DNA of 64,000 bases from Nocardia sp. NRRL S-836 (GCF_001279525.1 NZ_LGDY01000113.1:10596-74595), one strand, 5' to 3'; positions 24,905-34,330 are shown, counted from the stretch's first letter. Notes: generated from the sequence alone by a model not told the origin. Program-made: numbers and translations.

Positions 24905-25585
24905 AGGTCAAGGGGGTTGTCACCGCTACCCGTCGATTGAGGTGGGGACGTCTCGCTTCGCTCGATTAGGGCTTGCCTGCCTGGCGTTGGGGCCTTGCGG
25001 GCTCGCCTTCGGCTTCGCGTCAGATCCGACGGGTTGCGCTCGCCCGCGCCAGTCCCCGAGGACTGCTCGCGGTCCGGCTCCGCCGAGCCCGACCTCGCCC
25101 AGCTGGGCCGCGCCCGGCCCAACTGCGCCGAGCCTCATGCAGCCGAGCCCCACGCCGTCCGGCATCCGGCGTCGCCACGCCGAGCCCGCCGCAAGGCGCG
25201 GCCGACTCCAACGCACCCGCCACGAGGCCTGACTACCGTCGCCGGGACGGGTGCGCGTCCCGGCGACGCCCGCCTCTCCGAGGCCAGCAGCTTGCCCGCG
25301 CCCCGGTACGACGCTCGCCGACCGCCGCCCTGGCGGGCGCGCAGTCCGCACCCACGCGCCACCGGCCCGTTCGACTTCCTCCGCCCACCACCGGGCCCGC
25401 CCACCGATGACCCCGGCGAAGCGCGCCCCAACCCCCGCCACCACCTCCAGCCGACAGCCGTGCACCCGCCACCGCGCACCTCACCGCCACCCCAGCGGTG
25501 TGCACGGACCCATCGCCAACCCGGCGGCCCCCGTCCACCCGCCACAGCGCCCACCAACCGCCGCCCCGGCGGGTGCGCGGCCCGT

Positions 25586-25700
25586 GACGAGCGCCGCAAG
25601 GCACGGCGTGGACGCCGCGAAGCGCGGGATGAGCGCCGCAAGGCACGGCGTGGGCGCCGCACGGCGCGGCGTGGGCCCCGCGAAGCGCGGGATGGGCGGT
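25586..25700. repeat. 21-bp tandem repeat, five units and a partial sixth
   Basis: Units start at 25586, 25607, 25628, 25649 and 25670, each exactly 21 bp, with a shared core CGCCGCRARGCRCGG; a partial unit begins at 25691. Identity between alternating units is highest (first and third are nearly identical), which suggests a 42-bp duplication on top of the 21-bp period. Confidence 0.85.
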
Positions 25701-25710
25701 GCGTCAGCGG

Positions 25711-25752
25711 GAAAAGCAAAGGGCCGCCGGACGCGTGAGCGTCTGGCGGCCC
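25711..25752 (-). terminator. Terminator of the penicillin-binding protein gene
   Basis: A 14-bp stem with one G-U pair (25721-25734 and 25739-25752) closes a GTGA/TCAC loop and on the minus strand is followed by TTTGCTTTTCC, a classical intrinsic terminator 25 nt after the stop at 25777. Confidence 0.85.
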
Positions 25753-25776
25753 GGAGCTAGCGGCGAAGCGGAACGG

Positions 25777-27897
25777 TTACCTGTAGCGCGGCGCTGCGGG
25801 TGGGAGGGGGACGGTGGGCAGGCCCTCGTGGATCACCTTCATGGCGTTGAACCACGTCGGGGCGGCTACCTGGCCGCCGTAGACGCCCTGGGAGGAGCCT
25901 GGGCAGAAGCGGATCGGGTTGGCGCAGATCACCTCGGGGCGGTTGCCGTCGGCGTAGGTCATGACGGCGCCCGCGTACTGCGGGGTGGCGGCCATGAAGG
26001 CGACGGACTTGTGCTCTTCGGTGGTGCCGGTCTTGCCGATCGTGGGGCGGGTCCAGCCGGTGGCGCGGGCCGCGTCGGCTGCGGTGCCGGAGCCGACGGT
26101 GTCGTGGGAGAGGCCCTGGGCCAGGGAGTTGGCGAGGTCCGGGGCCACGGCCTGCTCGCAGGGCTTTTCCTTCAACGGCATCGGCTGGCCGTGGCGGTCG
26201 AGGACCTGTTCCACCGGGCTCGGGGGGCACCAGGTGCCGTTCGAGACGATCGTGGCCGCCACGTTGGCCAGTTCCAGGACGCTCGTCGCGCCGGGGCCGA
26301 GGGTGTAGGAGCCCGCGTTGTTCTGCTTGGTCCAGTCGCCCTGGGAGGGGCCGTTCGAGCCGTCGGAGTTCAGGGGCTCGGCGCCGCGGTTGTGGGTCGC
26401 GAGGGTTTCGCGCATGCCGAGGCGGTAGCCCATGTCGACGACCTCGTTCAGGCCGGTCTTCTCCTCCAGGATCACGAAGCCGGTGTTCGGGGAGGTCGCC
26501 AGCGCCTGGGTCAGCGACATCTTCTCCGCGTAGCCGGAGCCCGCGTTCTCGACCTTCCACGGCGAACCGCCGTTGGGGTAGACGCGCGAGTAGTGGACCT
26601 TGGGGACCGGGATCTCGCGGTCGATGCCGGTGACGCCCTTCTCCAGGGCGGCGGCGGCGGTGAAGACCTTGTTCACCGAGCCGGGGCCGAACGGGAGCAC
26701 CTCGGCGGGCACGGGGCGGGCGACCTGGCCCAGGTCGGCGCTGTTGCCGTAGTCGCGGGAGGCGACCAGGGCGCGGACGCGGTGCTTGTCCTTGCCGGGC
26801 TCGACGACGGACATGACGTTCGCGATGCCGTTCTGCATCTTCGGCACCTGCTGCTCGGCGGACTGCTTGGCCGCCTTCGTGGCCTTCGGGTCCATCGTGG
26901 TCTTGATGGTGAGGCCGCCGCGCTGCAGCTGCGCCTTCGTGATGCCCGCGTCCTGCAGGTAGTCGAGCAGGTAGGAGCAGAAGAAGCCGTAGATCGGGCC
27001 GTCACCGGCGCCGACGCAGCCCTTCGGCAGGATCTGCAGGTCGTCGGTCACGCCCAGCGGCTCGGCCTTGTACTCGTCGGCCTTCTTCTTCGCCTCGGTC
27101 TCGTCGCTGCCGAACGCGCCGTTCTCCCGCATCTTGTCGATGACGGTGTTGCGGCGTTCGAGCGCCTTCTCCGGGTTCGCACCGGGGTTCAGCGACGACG
27201 GGCGGTTCGCGATCGCGGCGAGCAGCGCCGCCTGCGGGACGGTCAGCTTGTCGGCGGTCGTCTTGAAGTACGCCTTGGCGGCCGCGCCGACGCCGTAGGT
27301 CTGGTTGCCCAGCGGCACGATGTTCAGGTAGCCGGCGAGGATCTCGTCCTTCGTCATCTGCTGTTCGAGCTGCAACGCCACGCGGGCCTCGCGCAGCTTG
27401 CGGCCGACGGTGGCCTCGGTGGCCTTCTCCCAGGCCTGCTGCTCGTTGTCGGCGCCGAGCACGAACGCCATGTAGTTCTTGACGTACTGCTGCGTGAGCG
27501 TCGACGCGCCCTGCGTCGCACCACCGTCCACACCGGCCTTGGCGGCGGCGCGGGCGATGCCCTGCCAGTCGACGCCGCGGTGGTCGTAGAACCGCTTGTC
27601 CTCGATCGCGAGGATCGCGGCCTTCATGGTGTCGGCGATCTGACCCGACTCCAGCGGCACCCGGTACTGGTCGTACAGGTAGGCGATCGGCTCGCCGTTC
27701 ATGTCGGTGATCGTCGTGACGAGCGGCAGCTCCCCCTTGGCGAGGTCACCCGACGTCTGGTCGACCTGGTCGGCGGCGCGGTTCGACGCGAGCCCCAGCC
27801 CTCCCACGAACGGGAACACCATCGCTGCCAGGAGCACGCCCGCCGTCAGGCACAACCCCATCAACTTACCCAAGCCTGACGCGCGTGCGGCGAACAA
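25777..27897 (-). CDS. Bifunctional penicillin-binding protein, transglycosylase/transpeptidase (class A)
   Basis: 706 aa. An N-terminal membrane segment (LCLTAGVLLAAMVFPFVGGL), a GT51 domain with the catalytic EDKRFYDHRGVD and STLTQQYVKN, and a transpeptidase domain with PGSVNKVF (active Ser in SxxK), SPNTG (SxN) and GKTGTTEEH (KTG). It polymerises and cross-links peptidoglycan outside the membrane. TTG 27897 is chosen because GGAAGGAG lies 8 nt upstream. The C-terminus ends in a short Pro-rich stretch without PASTA domain. Confidence 0.93.
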   Translation of the reverse strand: MFAARASGLGKLMGLCLTAGVLLAAMVFPFVGGLGLASNRAADQVDQTSGDLAKGELPLVTTITDMNGEPIAYLYDQYRVPLESGQIADTMKAAILAIEDKRFYDHRGVDWQGIARAAAKAGVDGGATQGASTLTQQYVKNYMAFVLGADNEQQAWEKATEATVGRKLREARVALQLEQQMTKDEILAGYLNIVPLGNQTYGVGAAAKAYFKTTADKLTVPQAALLAAIANRPSSLNPGANPEKALERRNTVIDKMRENGAFGSDETEAKKKADEYKAEPLGVTDDLQILPKGCVGAGDGPIYGFFCSYLLDYLQDAGITKAQLQRGGLTIKTTMDPKATKAAKQSAEQQVPKMQNGIANVMSVVEPGKDKHRVRALVASRDYGNSADLGQVARPVPAEVLPFGPGSVNKVFTAAAALEKGVTGIDREIPVPKVHYSRVYPNGGSPWKVENAGSGYAEKMSLTQALATSPNTGFVILEEKTGLNEVVDMGYRLGMRETLATHNRGAEPLNSDGSNGPSQGDWTKQNNAGSYTLGPGATSVLELANVAATIVSNGTWCPPSPVEQVLDRHGQPMPLKEKPCEQAVAPDLANSLAQGLSHDTVGSGTAADAARATGWTRPTIGKTGTTEEHKSVAFMAATPQYAGAVMTYADGNRPEVICANPIRFCPGSSQGVYGGQVAAPTWFNAMKVIHEGLPTVPLPPAAPRYR

Positions 27898-27995
27898 ACC
27901 CGCAACTCCTTCCGAACCCGAACCCCAGAGATCTCTACCTTGTAAGTCGCGCGGGAGACCGGTGAGGTTGCGTCCGCTGATCGACTGATTTCAAC

Positions 27996-29024
27996 CTACC
28001 GGAGCAACCGCAGACCGATCGTCGGGCTGGCACGCCGGACCTCCACGCCCGAGTGGTCGGGCAGCAGGTCGTCGAGGAACCCGTAGCGCGAGAGCTCTTC
28101 GTCCGGCCGCCGGCTCACCGTCCGCCACCAGACCGCGATGTCTCCCCAGCCCGGTGACGACAGCGAGCCGCCGAAGTGCTGCACCGACAACGCGGCACAC
28201 AGGTTCGCGAACCGGACGCGGTGCTCCAGCGGCCACCCCGCGAGTGTGCCCATCACGAACCCCGCCCCAAACACGTCTCCGGCACCGGTCGCGTCCAGCG
28301 GTGCCACGTTGAGCCCCGGCACGTCCACGACCTCGCCGGTCGCGCTGTCCACGGCGACCGCGCCACCGCCCCCGCGTGTGACGACAACCACGGGCACGTG
28401 TTCGGCCAACCGGCGTGCCGCGGCCTCCGGCGTGTCGGTGCGCGTGTACCCCTGCGCCTCCACGTGATTCGGCAGGAACACGTCATATCCGTCAAGGCGG
28501 CGCAACAGCTCCGGCGACCACGCCCCGGTGCGGTCCCAGCCGATGTCGGCGAACAGCTTCGCGCCGTTCTCCTTCGCCGTGCGCACCCATTGCTCGTCTT
28601 CCGCCTGTATGTGCACAAAACACGCTTTTGCCGACGGTGGCGGCGAAAACAGGTCGTCCGCACCGACGGGCGCTTTGTGCCCGTGCGTCACCATCGACCG
28701 GTCGTGCTCCATCGCCATCGACACCGTCACGGGCGAGTGCCACCCGTAGAACCGGCGGCAGTAGGAGAGGTCGACGCCCTCCTGGTCCGCCAGCACGTCC
28801 CAGCAGAAGTCGCCGTACGCGTCCTCGCCGAACGCCGCGGCGAGCGCCGTCCTCAGCTCCAGCCTGCGCAACGCGACGGCCAGGTTCGCGATCCCGCCGG
28901 GGCACGAGCCGAGCCCGTCGGCCCACACCTCGGTGCCCGCCGCCGGCGGGCGGGGCAGGCCGGTGAAGATGATGTCGAGGAAGACCGTCCCGGTGAGGAG
29001 CACGTCGAAGTCGGGTTCCGCCAT
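27996..29024 (-). CDS. PfkB-family carbohydrate kinase
   Basis: 342 aa ribokinase-fold enzyme. GGIANLAVALRRLELRT near the N-terminus binds the sugar, LPNHVEAQGY marks the central motif, and LDATGAGDVFGAGFVMG carries the catalytic Asp of the GAGD anion hole. An unusual insertion CRRFYGWHSPVTVSMAMEHDRSMVTHG lies in the lid region. The sugar or nucleoside substrate cannot be assigned. ATG 29024 is preferred although the frame continues to 29459; upstream residues are the shadow of the divergent MFS gene. Confidence 0.9.
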   Translation of the reverse strand: MAEPDFDVLLTGTVFLDIIFTGLPRPPAAGTEVWADGLGSCPGGIANLAVALRRLELRTALAAAFGEDAYGDFCWDVLADQEGVDLSYCRRFYGWHSPVTVSMAMEHDRSMVTHGHKAPVGADDLFSPPPSAKACFVHIQAEDEQWVRTAKENGAKLFADIGWDRTGAWSPELLRRLDGYDVFLPNHVEAQGYTRTDTPEAAARRLAEHVPVVVVTRGGGGAVAVDSATGEVVDVPGLNVAPLDATGAGDVFGAGFVMGTLAGWPLEHRVRFANLCAALSVQHFGGSLSSPGWGDIAVWWRTVSRRPDEELSRYGFLDDLLPDHSGVEVRRASPTIGLRLLR

Positions 29025-29076
29025 GCGGGCAACTCTGCCACCCGGCACCGACAGTTTTGCGCTAGGAACGTCCCCC

Positions 29077-30315
29077 ATGGGGGTTCCGCTGAGGAAAAAC
29101 GTCCAGTTCCAGCTGCTGTGGGTCGGCGGCGCCGTCTCGCAGCTGGGCACGCAGCTCACCACGTACGCGTTCCCGTTGCTGATCTTCGCGGTCACCGGGT
29201 CGTACTTCTGGGCCGGCGTGGTCACCGGTGCGCGCGCGGCCGCGCTGCTGCTCGCGCAGCTGCCCGCCGGGGTGTGGGTGGACCGCTGGGACCGCGGCCG
29301 CGTCCTGTTGTTCAGCCAGGCCGCGCAGGCGGTCGCGCTCGCGGTGATGGCGGTCAACGTGGTCTCCGGCCACAACGACGTCGCGGTGTTCGTCGCGATG
29401 GCCGCCGTCGAGGGCGCGGGCACGGCGTTCGCCGGTCCGGCCAGGACCACCGCGATCAAGGCCGTCGTCCCCGCGGGGCAGCTGCCGGTCGCGTTCGCGC
29501 AGGAGGAGGCCCGCGGTCACGCCGCACGGCTGGCCGGTCCGCCGCTGGGCGCGCTGCTCTACGGCCTGGGCCGCTCGGTCCCGTTCGTCGCGGACGCGGT
29601 GACCTACCTCGTCGCCGCGGTGTGCGCCGCGTTCGCCCGAATCCCGGCACGCACCGGGCAAAGCCCCCGTCAGCGGATGCACGAGGACATGAAGGAGGCG
29701 TGGCTGTGGCTGTGGCACCAGCGCGGTCTGCGCAACGTCGTCGGGGTCTTCCTCGTGCTCAACCTGCTCGGCGGCGGCGCGATGCTGCCGACCGTGGCGC
29801 TGGTCAAGGAACGCGGCGGCAGTGACGCGCTGGTCGGCCTGGTGCTCGCGGGCATGGGCATCGGCGGCGTGCTCGGCTCGCTGGTCGCGCCGAGGGTCAC
29901 CGTCACGCCCGGCCGGCTGCTCGTCGCGGTGACCGCGTTGTTCGGCCTGTCGGACCTGGCCATGACGCTCCCCTTCGGCGCGTGGTGGCCCGTCGTGCCG
30001 TTGACGGTCTTCGCACTCGGCACGCCGTTGATCAACGTGTCGGTCGGCGCGCTCATCACCGCGTTGGTGCCGGAGCACCTGATGGGCCGCATGGACGCCG
30101 TGACGACGACGGCCGCACGGGTGTTCACGCCGGTCGCGCCGGTGCTCGGCGCGTTCGCGGCCGATGCCGTGGGCGGCGCGGTGGCGCTGCTGGTGTTCGG
30201 GTCGTTGCTGCTGGTCACCGCCGTGGTGGCGGGGCTGGCCGACCTGCGCACGGAACCGGCCTCCGCTGAACGGGACAACGCCGCGCAGCAGGACGACCGG
30301 CACCCGGCCGGCTGA
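29077..30315 (+). CDS. MFS transporter
   Basis: 412 aa with about twelve transmembrane segments. WVGGAVSQLGTQLTTYAFPLL, PAGVWVDRWDRGRVLL (the MFS loop 2-3 motif D-R-x-x-R-R-like) and the mid-protein EDMKEAWLWLWHQRGLRN identify the drug/siderophore exporter branch related to EntS. Likely exports a small molecule; nothing ties it to a specific substrate. ATG 29077 follows AGGAACG. It converges on the SigD gene with only 26 bp between stops. Confidence 0.88.
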   Translation: MGVPLRKNVQFQLLWVGGAVSQLGTQLTTYAFPLLIFAVTGSYFWAGVVTGARAAALLLAQLPAGVWVDRWDRGRVLLFSQAAQAVALAVMAVNVVSGHNDVAVFVAMAAVEGAGTAFAGPARTTAIKAVVPAGQLPVAFAQEEARGHAARLAGPPLGALLYGLGRSVPFVADAVTYLVAAVCAAFARIPARTGQSPRQRMHEDMKEAWLWLWHQRGLRNVVGVFLVLNLLGGGAMLPTVALVKERGGSDALVGLVLAGMGIGGVLGSLVAPRVTVTPGRLLVAVTALFGLSDLAMTLPFGAWWPVVPLTVFALGTPLINVSVGALITALVPEHLMGRMDAVTTTAARVFTPVAPVLGAFAADAVGGAVALLVFGSLLLVTAVVAGLADLRTEPASAERDNAAQQDDRHPAG

Positions 30316-30341
30316 GGCCGGGCACCCGGCGGTCGTGGCCG

Positions 30342-31028
30342 TTACTGCTCCTCGGCGATCATCTCCCGCATCCGGGTGAGCGCGCGGTGCTGGGCCACCC
30401 GGACCGCGCCCGGCGTCGACTCGACCGCCAGCGCGACCTCCTCGGCGGACAGGCCGACGGCCACCCGCAGCACGAGGATCTCGCGCTGGCGCGGCGGCAG
30501 CCTGTGCAGCAGCCGGGCCACCTGGGCCATCAGCTCGCCGTTGACGGCGTGCTGTTCGGGTCCGGCCTCGTCGGACGCGCAGTCGGGCAGCTCCGGCACG
30601 ACCTCCGCGCGGTTGCGCACGGCGCGGCGGCGGGCGTCCGCGACCTTGTGGGCGGCGATGCCGTAGACGAACGCGAGGAACGACCCCGGCTCGTACCGGT
30701 ACTTCGAGAGGGCACCGAGGACGGCCACGCAGACCTCCTGCGCGATGTCCTCCGCCGAGACGAGGGTGCGTTCGCGGCCGCCGACGCGGGCCCGGCAGTA
30801 GCGCAGGACCAGCGGCTGGATGCGGCCGAGCAGGTGCTCGACCGCCCGTCTGTCGCCCTCCAGCGCGGCGTCGACGAGGTCCGTGAACTCGGCTTCGGCG
30901 AGCCACTGGTTGGAGACCGGTTCCTGGCGCGCCCTGCGGCGCACGGGCACCACCGGCGGGTTCCAGACCTCTTCCTCGGAGAGGACGCCGACTCCGCCAC
31001 CGGACCGCACGGCTGTGGGCTGGACCAT
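30342..31028 (-). CDS. sigD: RNA polymerase sigma factor, SigD/ShbA type
   Basis: 228 aa group 4 sigma factor. Region 2 reads IQPLVLRYCRARVGGRERT with SAEDIAQEVCVAVLGALSKY and FLAFVYGIAAHKVADARRRA; region 4 reads PPRQREILVLRVAVGLSAEEVALAVESTPGAVRVAQHRAL in blocks. These are the hallmarks of mycobacterial SigD and streptomycete ShbA. The N-terminal 60 residues are a variable extension. ATG 31028 follows GGAGGAGG. No rsdA-like anti-sigma gene follows; instead it sits 147 nt after the UfaA1-like gene, an arrangement that recalls the M. tuberculosis sigK locus. Confidence 0.88.
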   Translation of the reverse strand: MVQPTAVRSGGGVGVLSEEEVWNPPVVPVRRRARQEPVSNQWLAEAEFTDLVDAALEGDRRAVEHLLGRIQPLVLRYCRARVGGRERTLVSAEDIAQEVCVAVLGALSKYRYEPGSFLAFVYGIAAHKVADARRRAVRNRAEVVPELPDCASDEAGPEQHAVNGELMAQVARLLHRLPPRQREILVLRVAVGLSAEEVALAVESTPGAVRVAQHRALTRMREMIAEEQ

Positions 31029-31175
31029 CCCGGCGACCTCCTCCACTACAGCGACACTTGGGGGCTTCACTGAAGAAGAGAACGCAGCGAGCCGTTTGAT
31101 ACCGCCTGCGTCCAAGAGGACCACGAAGTCCGCTCAGGTGGGGCAAGCAGCACCCCTTTGGGGTAGAACGTGGTC

Positions 31176-32405
31176 CTAATGGCCCAGTCGTTCGGCCATG
31201 GCGAACTGCTGCACGCCGAGGTAGCCGACCCGGAAGCCGGCCTCCGAGTAGGCCAGGTAGAACTCCCACATCCGGCGGAACGTGTCGTCGAACCCGAGCC
31301 GCGCGATCTCGTCCCAGCGCCCCAGGAACGTCTCGCGCCACCGCCGCAGCGTCTCGGCGTAGTCGTCGCCGAACGAACGGGTCTGGGTGATCCGCAGGCG
31401 GGTGTGGTCGCGCACCGACTCCTCGATCGACCGCACGGACGGGATGAGCCCGCCGGGGAAGATGTACTTGTGGATCCAGGTGTAGCTGGCCCTGCTGGCG
31501 ATCATCCGGTCGTGCGGCATGGTGATCGCCTGTAGCCCCACCCGGCCTCCCGGCGCGAGCACCCGGTCGAGCACCGAGAAGTAGTCGGGCCAGAACTCGG
31601 CACCGACGGCCTCGATCATCTCCACGCTCACGACGGCGTCGTAGCTGCCGTGCTCCTCCCGGTAGTCACGCAGGTGCACCGCCACTCGATCCTGCAGGCC
31701 CGCGTCCCTCACCCGGTCCAGCGCGAGCGTGCGCTGTTCGGCGGAGATGGTCAGCGAGGTGACGGTGGCACCCCTGCGGGCGGCCCTGATCGCCAGCGCA
31801 CCCCAGCCCGTGCCGATCTCCAGCACCCGTGCACCGGCGCGCACGCCCGCGTAGTCGAGCACGCCGTCGATCTTGCGCAGCTGCGCCGTGTGCAGGTCGA
31901 CGCCGCGGTCGCCGTCGAACAACGCCGACGAGTACGTCATCGTCTCGTCCAGGAACCGCTCGAACAGGTCGTTCGACAGGTCGTAGTGGCGGTGGATGTT
32001 CTGCCGCGAGCCCGCGATGTCGTTGACCTCGGTCTGCCGCCGCTCCGCCCACCGGCGCATCCGCTGCAGGCCGGGCGGCACCAGCGTGGACAGCCGCGCG
32101 GCGAACGCCGACAGCACGTCGGCGAGCTCGTCGCAGTCCCAGTCGCCGACCATGTACGCCTCGCCGAAGCCGATCTTGGCGTCGGCGCCGAGCCGGTGGA
32201 AGAACTCGGCGGGCCGCACGAGCCGCATGACCGGACCGCCCGCGCCCCACGTCCGGCCGTCGGGCAGCCGCACGGTCACGGGCAGCGCGCTCACCGCGTT
32301 GCGGAACAGCGACTCGGCGATCCGCGCGCGCAGGGGCGAGCGCGGCGCGGTGAACAGGCCCGGCCAGATGCCCTGGTTCGGACGGGGCAGTGACAGCGTG
32401 CTCAT
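31176..32405 (-). CDS. Cyclopropane-fatty-acyl-phospholipid synthase family methyltransferase (UfaA1-like)
   Basis: 409 aa SAM-dependent enzyme modifying unsaturated acyl chains of phospholipids at the membrane. It shows SRQNIHRHYDLSNDLFERFLD, MTYSSALFDG, the SAM loop VLEIGTGWGALAIRAARRG, VSVEMIEAVG and YFSVLDRVLAPGGRVGLQAI, then HKYIFPGGLIPS. These fit CFA synthase and the mycobacterial UfaA1 group; product may be a cyclopropane or a methyl branch. It starts directly after the DUF1365 stop and is the last gene of a four-gene operon. Confidence 0.92.
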   Translation of the reverse strand: MSTLSLPRPNQGIWPGLFTAPRSPLRARIAESLFRNAVSALPVTVRLPDGRTWGAGGPVMRLVRPAEFFHRLGADAKIGFGEAYMVGDWDCDELADVLSAFAARLSTLVPPGLQRMRRWAERRQTEVNDIAGSRQNIHRHYDLSNDLFERFLDETMTYSSALFDGDRGVDLHTAQLRKIDGVLDYAGVRAGARVLEIGTGWGALAIRAARRGATVTSLTISAEQRTLALDRVRDAGLQDRVAVHLRDYREEHGSYDAVVSVEMIEAVGAEFWPDYFSVLDRVLAPGGRVGLQAITMPHDRMIASRASYTWIHKYIFPGGLIPSVRSIEESVRDHTRLRITQTRSFGDDYAETLRRWRETFLGRWDEIARLGFDDTFRRMWEFYLAYSEAGFRVGYLGVQQFAMAERLGH

Positions 32406-33095
32406 CTACTCACTCCTGGGAACGATCGGCAGGCGCCGCAGGTACAGGGCGATGCCGTGGCGGCGGATCAGCGCGGAGACGCGCTGGGGCATCAGCGGCC
32501 GGCGCAGGAGCATCCGCAGCCCGGAGCTGCGGGTCCCGCGCATGGTGGCGCTGAAGGTGGTCTTCCCGTTCTGCCGCAACGCGATGGTCACGGACAGCTG
32601 CTCCTCCGGCGTCGGCAGCCGCATCACGTAGTGACCGCCGACCTCCAGGAACGGGGAGACGTAGAACTCCTTGTCCACCGACGCCCTGCCCCGGTCGTCG
32701 GTGCGCAACAGGTAGCTGTGCCGTCCGCCGTACGTGTTGTGGACCTCCGCGACCACGCACGCGAGCTCCCCGGCGGCGTTGTGGCACCAGTACACGGACA
32801 GCGGGTTGAAGACGTACCCGAGCACACGGGCGCCCGCGAGCATCAGGACCTGTCCGCCGCCCAGCTCGACGCCCTGACCGGCCAGCCACCCGTCGAGGTT
32901 CTGCCGGATGGACCGGTCCGGCGCGTCACCGGCGCCGAACGAGTGGTCGCGCGATTCGAAGCGGGCGAACGGCCGCGCCCACCACGGCAGGCGCGGCAGG
33001 TCGTCGAGGTCGACGAGCCACAGGTACGCGCGGTGGCGGAACGCCCGGTCGACGCGGTCACGGCGCTGGTGCGCGATGACGACGTCGTAGATCAC
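32406..33095 (-). CDS. DUF1365 domain protein
   Basis: 229 aa. Begins VIYDVVIAHQRRDRVDRAFRH and contains YLWLVDLDDLPRLPWWARPF, VLGYVFNPLSVYWCH and VVAEVHNTYGGRHSYLL, the conserved DUF1365 blocks. The family is of unknown biochemistry but nearly always sits between an FAD oxidoreductase and a CFA-type methyltransferase, as here. GTG 33095 overlaps the stop of the FAD gene by 4 nt. Confidence 0.9.
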   Translation of the reverse strand: MIYDVVIAHQRRDRVDRAFRHRAYLWLVDLDDLPRLPWWARPFARFESRDHSFGAGDAPDRSIRQNLDGWLAGQGVELGGGQVLMLAGARVLGYVFNPLSVYWCHNAAGELACVVAEVHNTYGGRHSYLLRTDDRGRASVDKEFYVSPFLEVGGHYVMRLPTPEEQLSVTIALRQNGKTTFSATMRGTRSSGLRMLLRRPLMPQRVSALIRRHGIALYLRRLPIVPRSE

Positions 33096-34330
33096 CAGTC
33101 CACCCCGAGGTGCCGGGCCGCGCGCACCCCGGCCGCGCAGCCGTCCTCGTGGAAGCCCCAGCCGTGGTAGGCGCCGGCGTAGGCGGTGGTGCCGGTGTTC
33201 AGCTCGGGCAGACGTCGTTGCGCGGCAACGGACTCCGGCGTGTAGACCGGGTGCTCGTAGGTCATCCGCGCGAGCACCTGCCGCTCGTCCACGTCGTGCG
33301 GGTTGAGCGTGACCACGTAGTCGCGTGGTTCCCGCAGCCGCATCAGCCGGTTCAGGTGGTAGCTGACGAGCACCTGGTCGCCGTCCTCGCGGCACGCGCG
33401 CTTGTAGAGGTTCCACGACGCCTTCGCGCCGTTCGTGCGCGGCAGGATCGACGCGTCGGTGTGCAGCCACGTCTCGTTGCGCGCGTACCGGAAGGCTCCG
33501 AGTACCTCCTTCTCCTCGCGCGTCGGGTCGGCGAGCAGGCCGAGCGCCTGGTCCGGGTGGGTGGCGATGACGACGTGGTCCGCGGTGTGCGCGACGTCGC
33601 GCTCGTCGCGGATCTCCACGTCGCCGCCGGTCCTGGTGACCGCGCGGACGGGGGTGTTCACGTGGACGGCGCTCAAGCCCCGCACGGCACGGTCCACATA
33701 GGTGCGGGAGCCACCGGTCACGGTCTTCCACCGCGGAGTGCCCCCGACCGACAGCATGCCGTGGTTGGCGAGGAACTCGAACAGGTACCAGGCCGGGTAC
33801 CTCATGCTCAGCGCCGCGCCCGCCGACCACACCGCGCTCACCAGCGGGATGATGAAGTGGTCGACGAAGTAGCGGGAGTAGCCGCCGATCACGAGGAACG
33901 CGCCGAGCGTGACGTCGTGCGCCTCCTCGTGGTCCAGGACGCGCCGCGCGTGCCGGTAGAACCGGGTGATCTCGGCCAGCATCCGCACGTACCGGCGGTT
34001 GCCGGCGTTGGCCCGCCGCGCGAACAGCCCCGGCAGCTTCTTCGCCCCGGCGTACTCCAGGCCGCAGCCGTCGCAGCGCACGCTCATCGACATCTCGGAG
34101 TCCTGGGTGGACACGCCGAGCTCGCGGAAGAGCCGGATCAGGTTCGGGTACGTCCGCTCGTTGTGGACGATGAACCCGCTGTCGACGCGGACGCCGTCCA
34201 GGTCGTGGGTGTGCGCGTGCCCGCCGAGCCGGTCGTCGGCCTCGAACAACGTGACACTGTGCTTGCGCTGCAACACGTACGCGGCCGTGAGCCCGGCGAC
34301 TCCGGCTCCGATGACGGCGACCTCAGCCAC
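33092..34330 (-). CDS. FAD-dependent (amine-oxidase-type) oxidoreductase
   Basis: 412 aa. N-terminal dinucleotide-binding motif VAVIGAGVAGLTAAYVLQRKHSVTLFEAD in one fold, then GGHAHTHDLDGVRVDSGFIVHNERTYPNL, typical of the NAD(P)/FAD proteins encoded beside DUF1365 and CFA genes. The homologous cluster in other bacteria modifies unsaturated fatty acids, so it may oxidise or desaturate a methylated acyl chain. GTG 34330 follows GGGAGGGTCAC. The start overlaps the hydrolase gene upstream by 8 nt. Confidence 0.9.
   Translation of the reverse strand: MAEVAVIGAGVAGLTAAYVLQRKHSVTLFEADDRLGGHAHTHDLDGVRVDSGFIVHNERTYPNLIRLFRELGVSTQDSEMSMSVRCDGCGLEYAGAKKLPGLFARRANAGNRRYVRMLAEITRFYRHARRVLDHEEAHDVTLGAFLVIGGYSRYFVDHFIIPLVSAVWSAGAALSMRYPAWYLFEFLANHGMLSVGGTPRWKTVTGGSRTYVDRAVRGLSAVHVNTPVRAVTRTGGDVEIRDERDVAHTADHVVIATHPDQALGLLADPTREEKEVLGAFRYARNETWLHTDASILPRTNGAKASWNLYKRACREDGDQVLVSYHLNRLMRLREPRDYVVTLNPHDVDERQVLARMTYEHPVYTPESVAAQRRLPELNTGTTAYAGAYHGWGFHEDGCAAGVRAARHLGVDW

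Larger units (their letters stand above)
24340..25710. other. Gene-free region of about 1.4 kb with repeats
   Basis: No convincing gene. Open frames here lack the third-position GC bias of neighbouring genes (for example ATT, CTT, GGT codons are common around 24540-25000) and encode low-complexity Arg/Pro-rich strings. The left part up to about 24540 is the leader of the M23 gene. The middle holds a long interrupted inverted repeat (24781-24904), and the right end a 21-bp tandem repeat (25586-25700). It may be a decayed insertion or a lineage-specific repeat. Confidence 0.6.

Noticed and set aside
24532..25122. Open frame of 196 codons on the minus strand and a 74-codon plus-strand frame at 24596-24820
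   Set aside because: Codon third positions lack the GC bias of all surrounding genes, the frames overlap an inverted repeat, and the peptides are low complexity.
24995..25738. 247-codon plus-strand frame with heptad-like RRGRREAR repeats
   Set aside because: The repeats come from a 21-bp DNA satellite; upstream codons are not biased and no start with a ribosome binding site is present.
30342..31028. Assignment of the sigma factor as SigK from locus context
   Set aside because: The sequence blocks (RYCRARVG, FLAFVYGIAAHKVADA, GAVRVAQHRAL) are those of SigD/ShbA.
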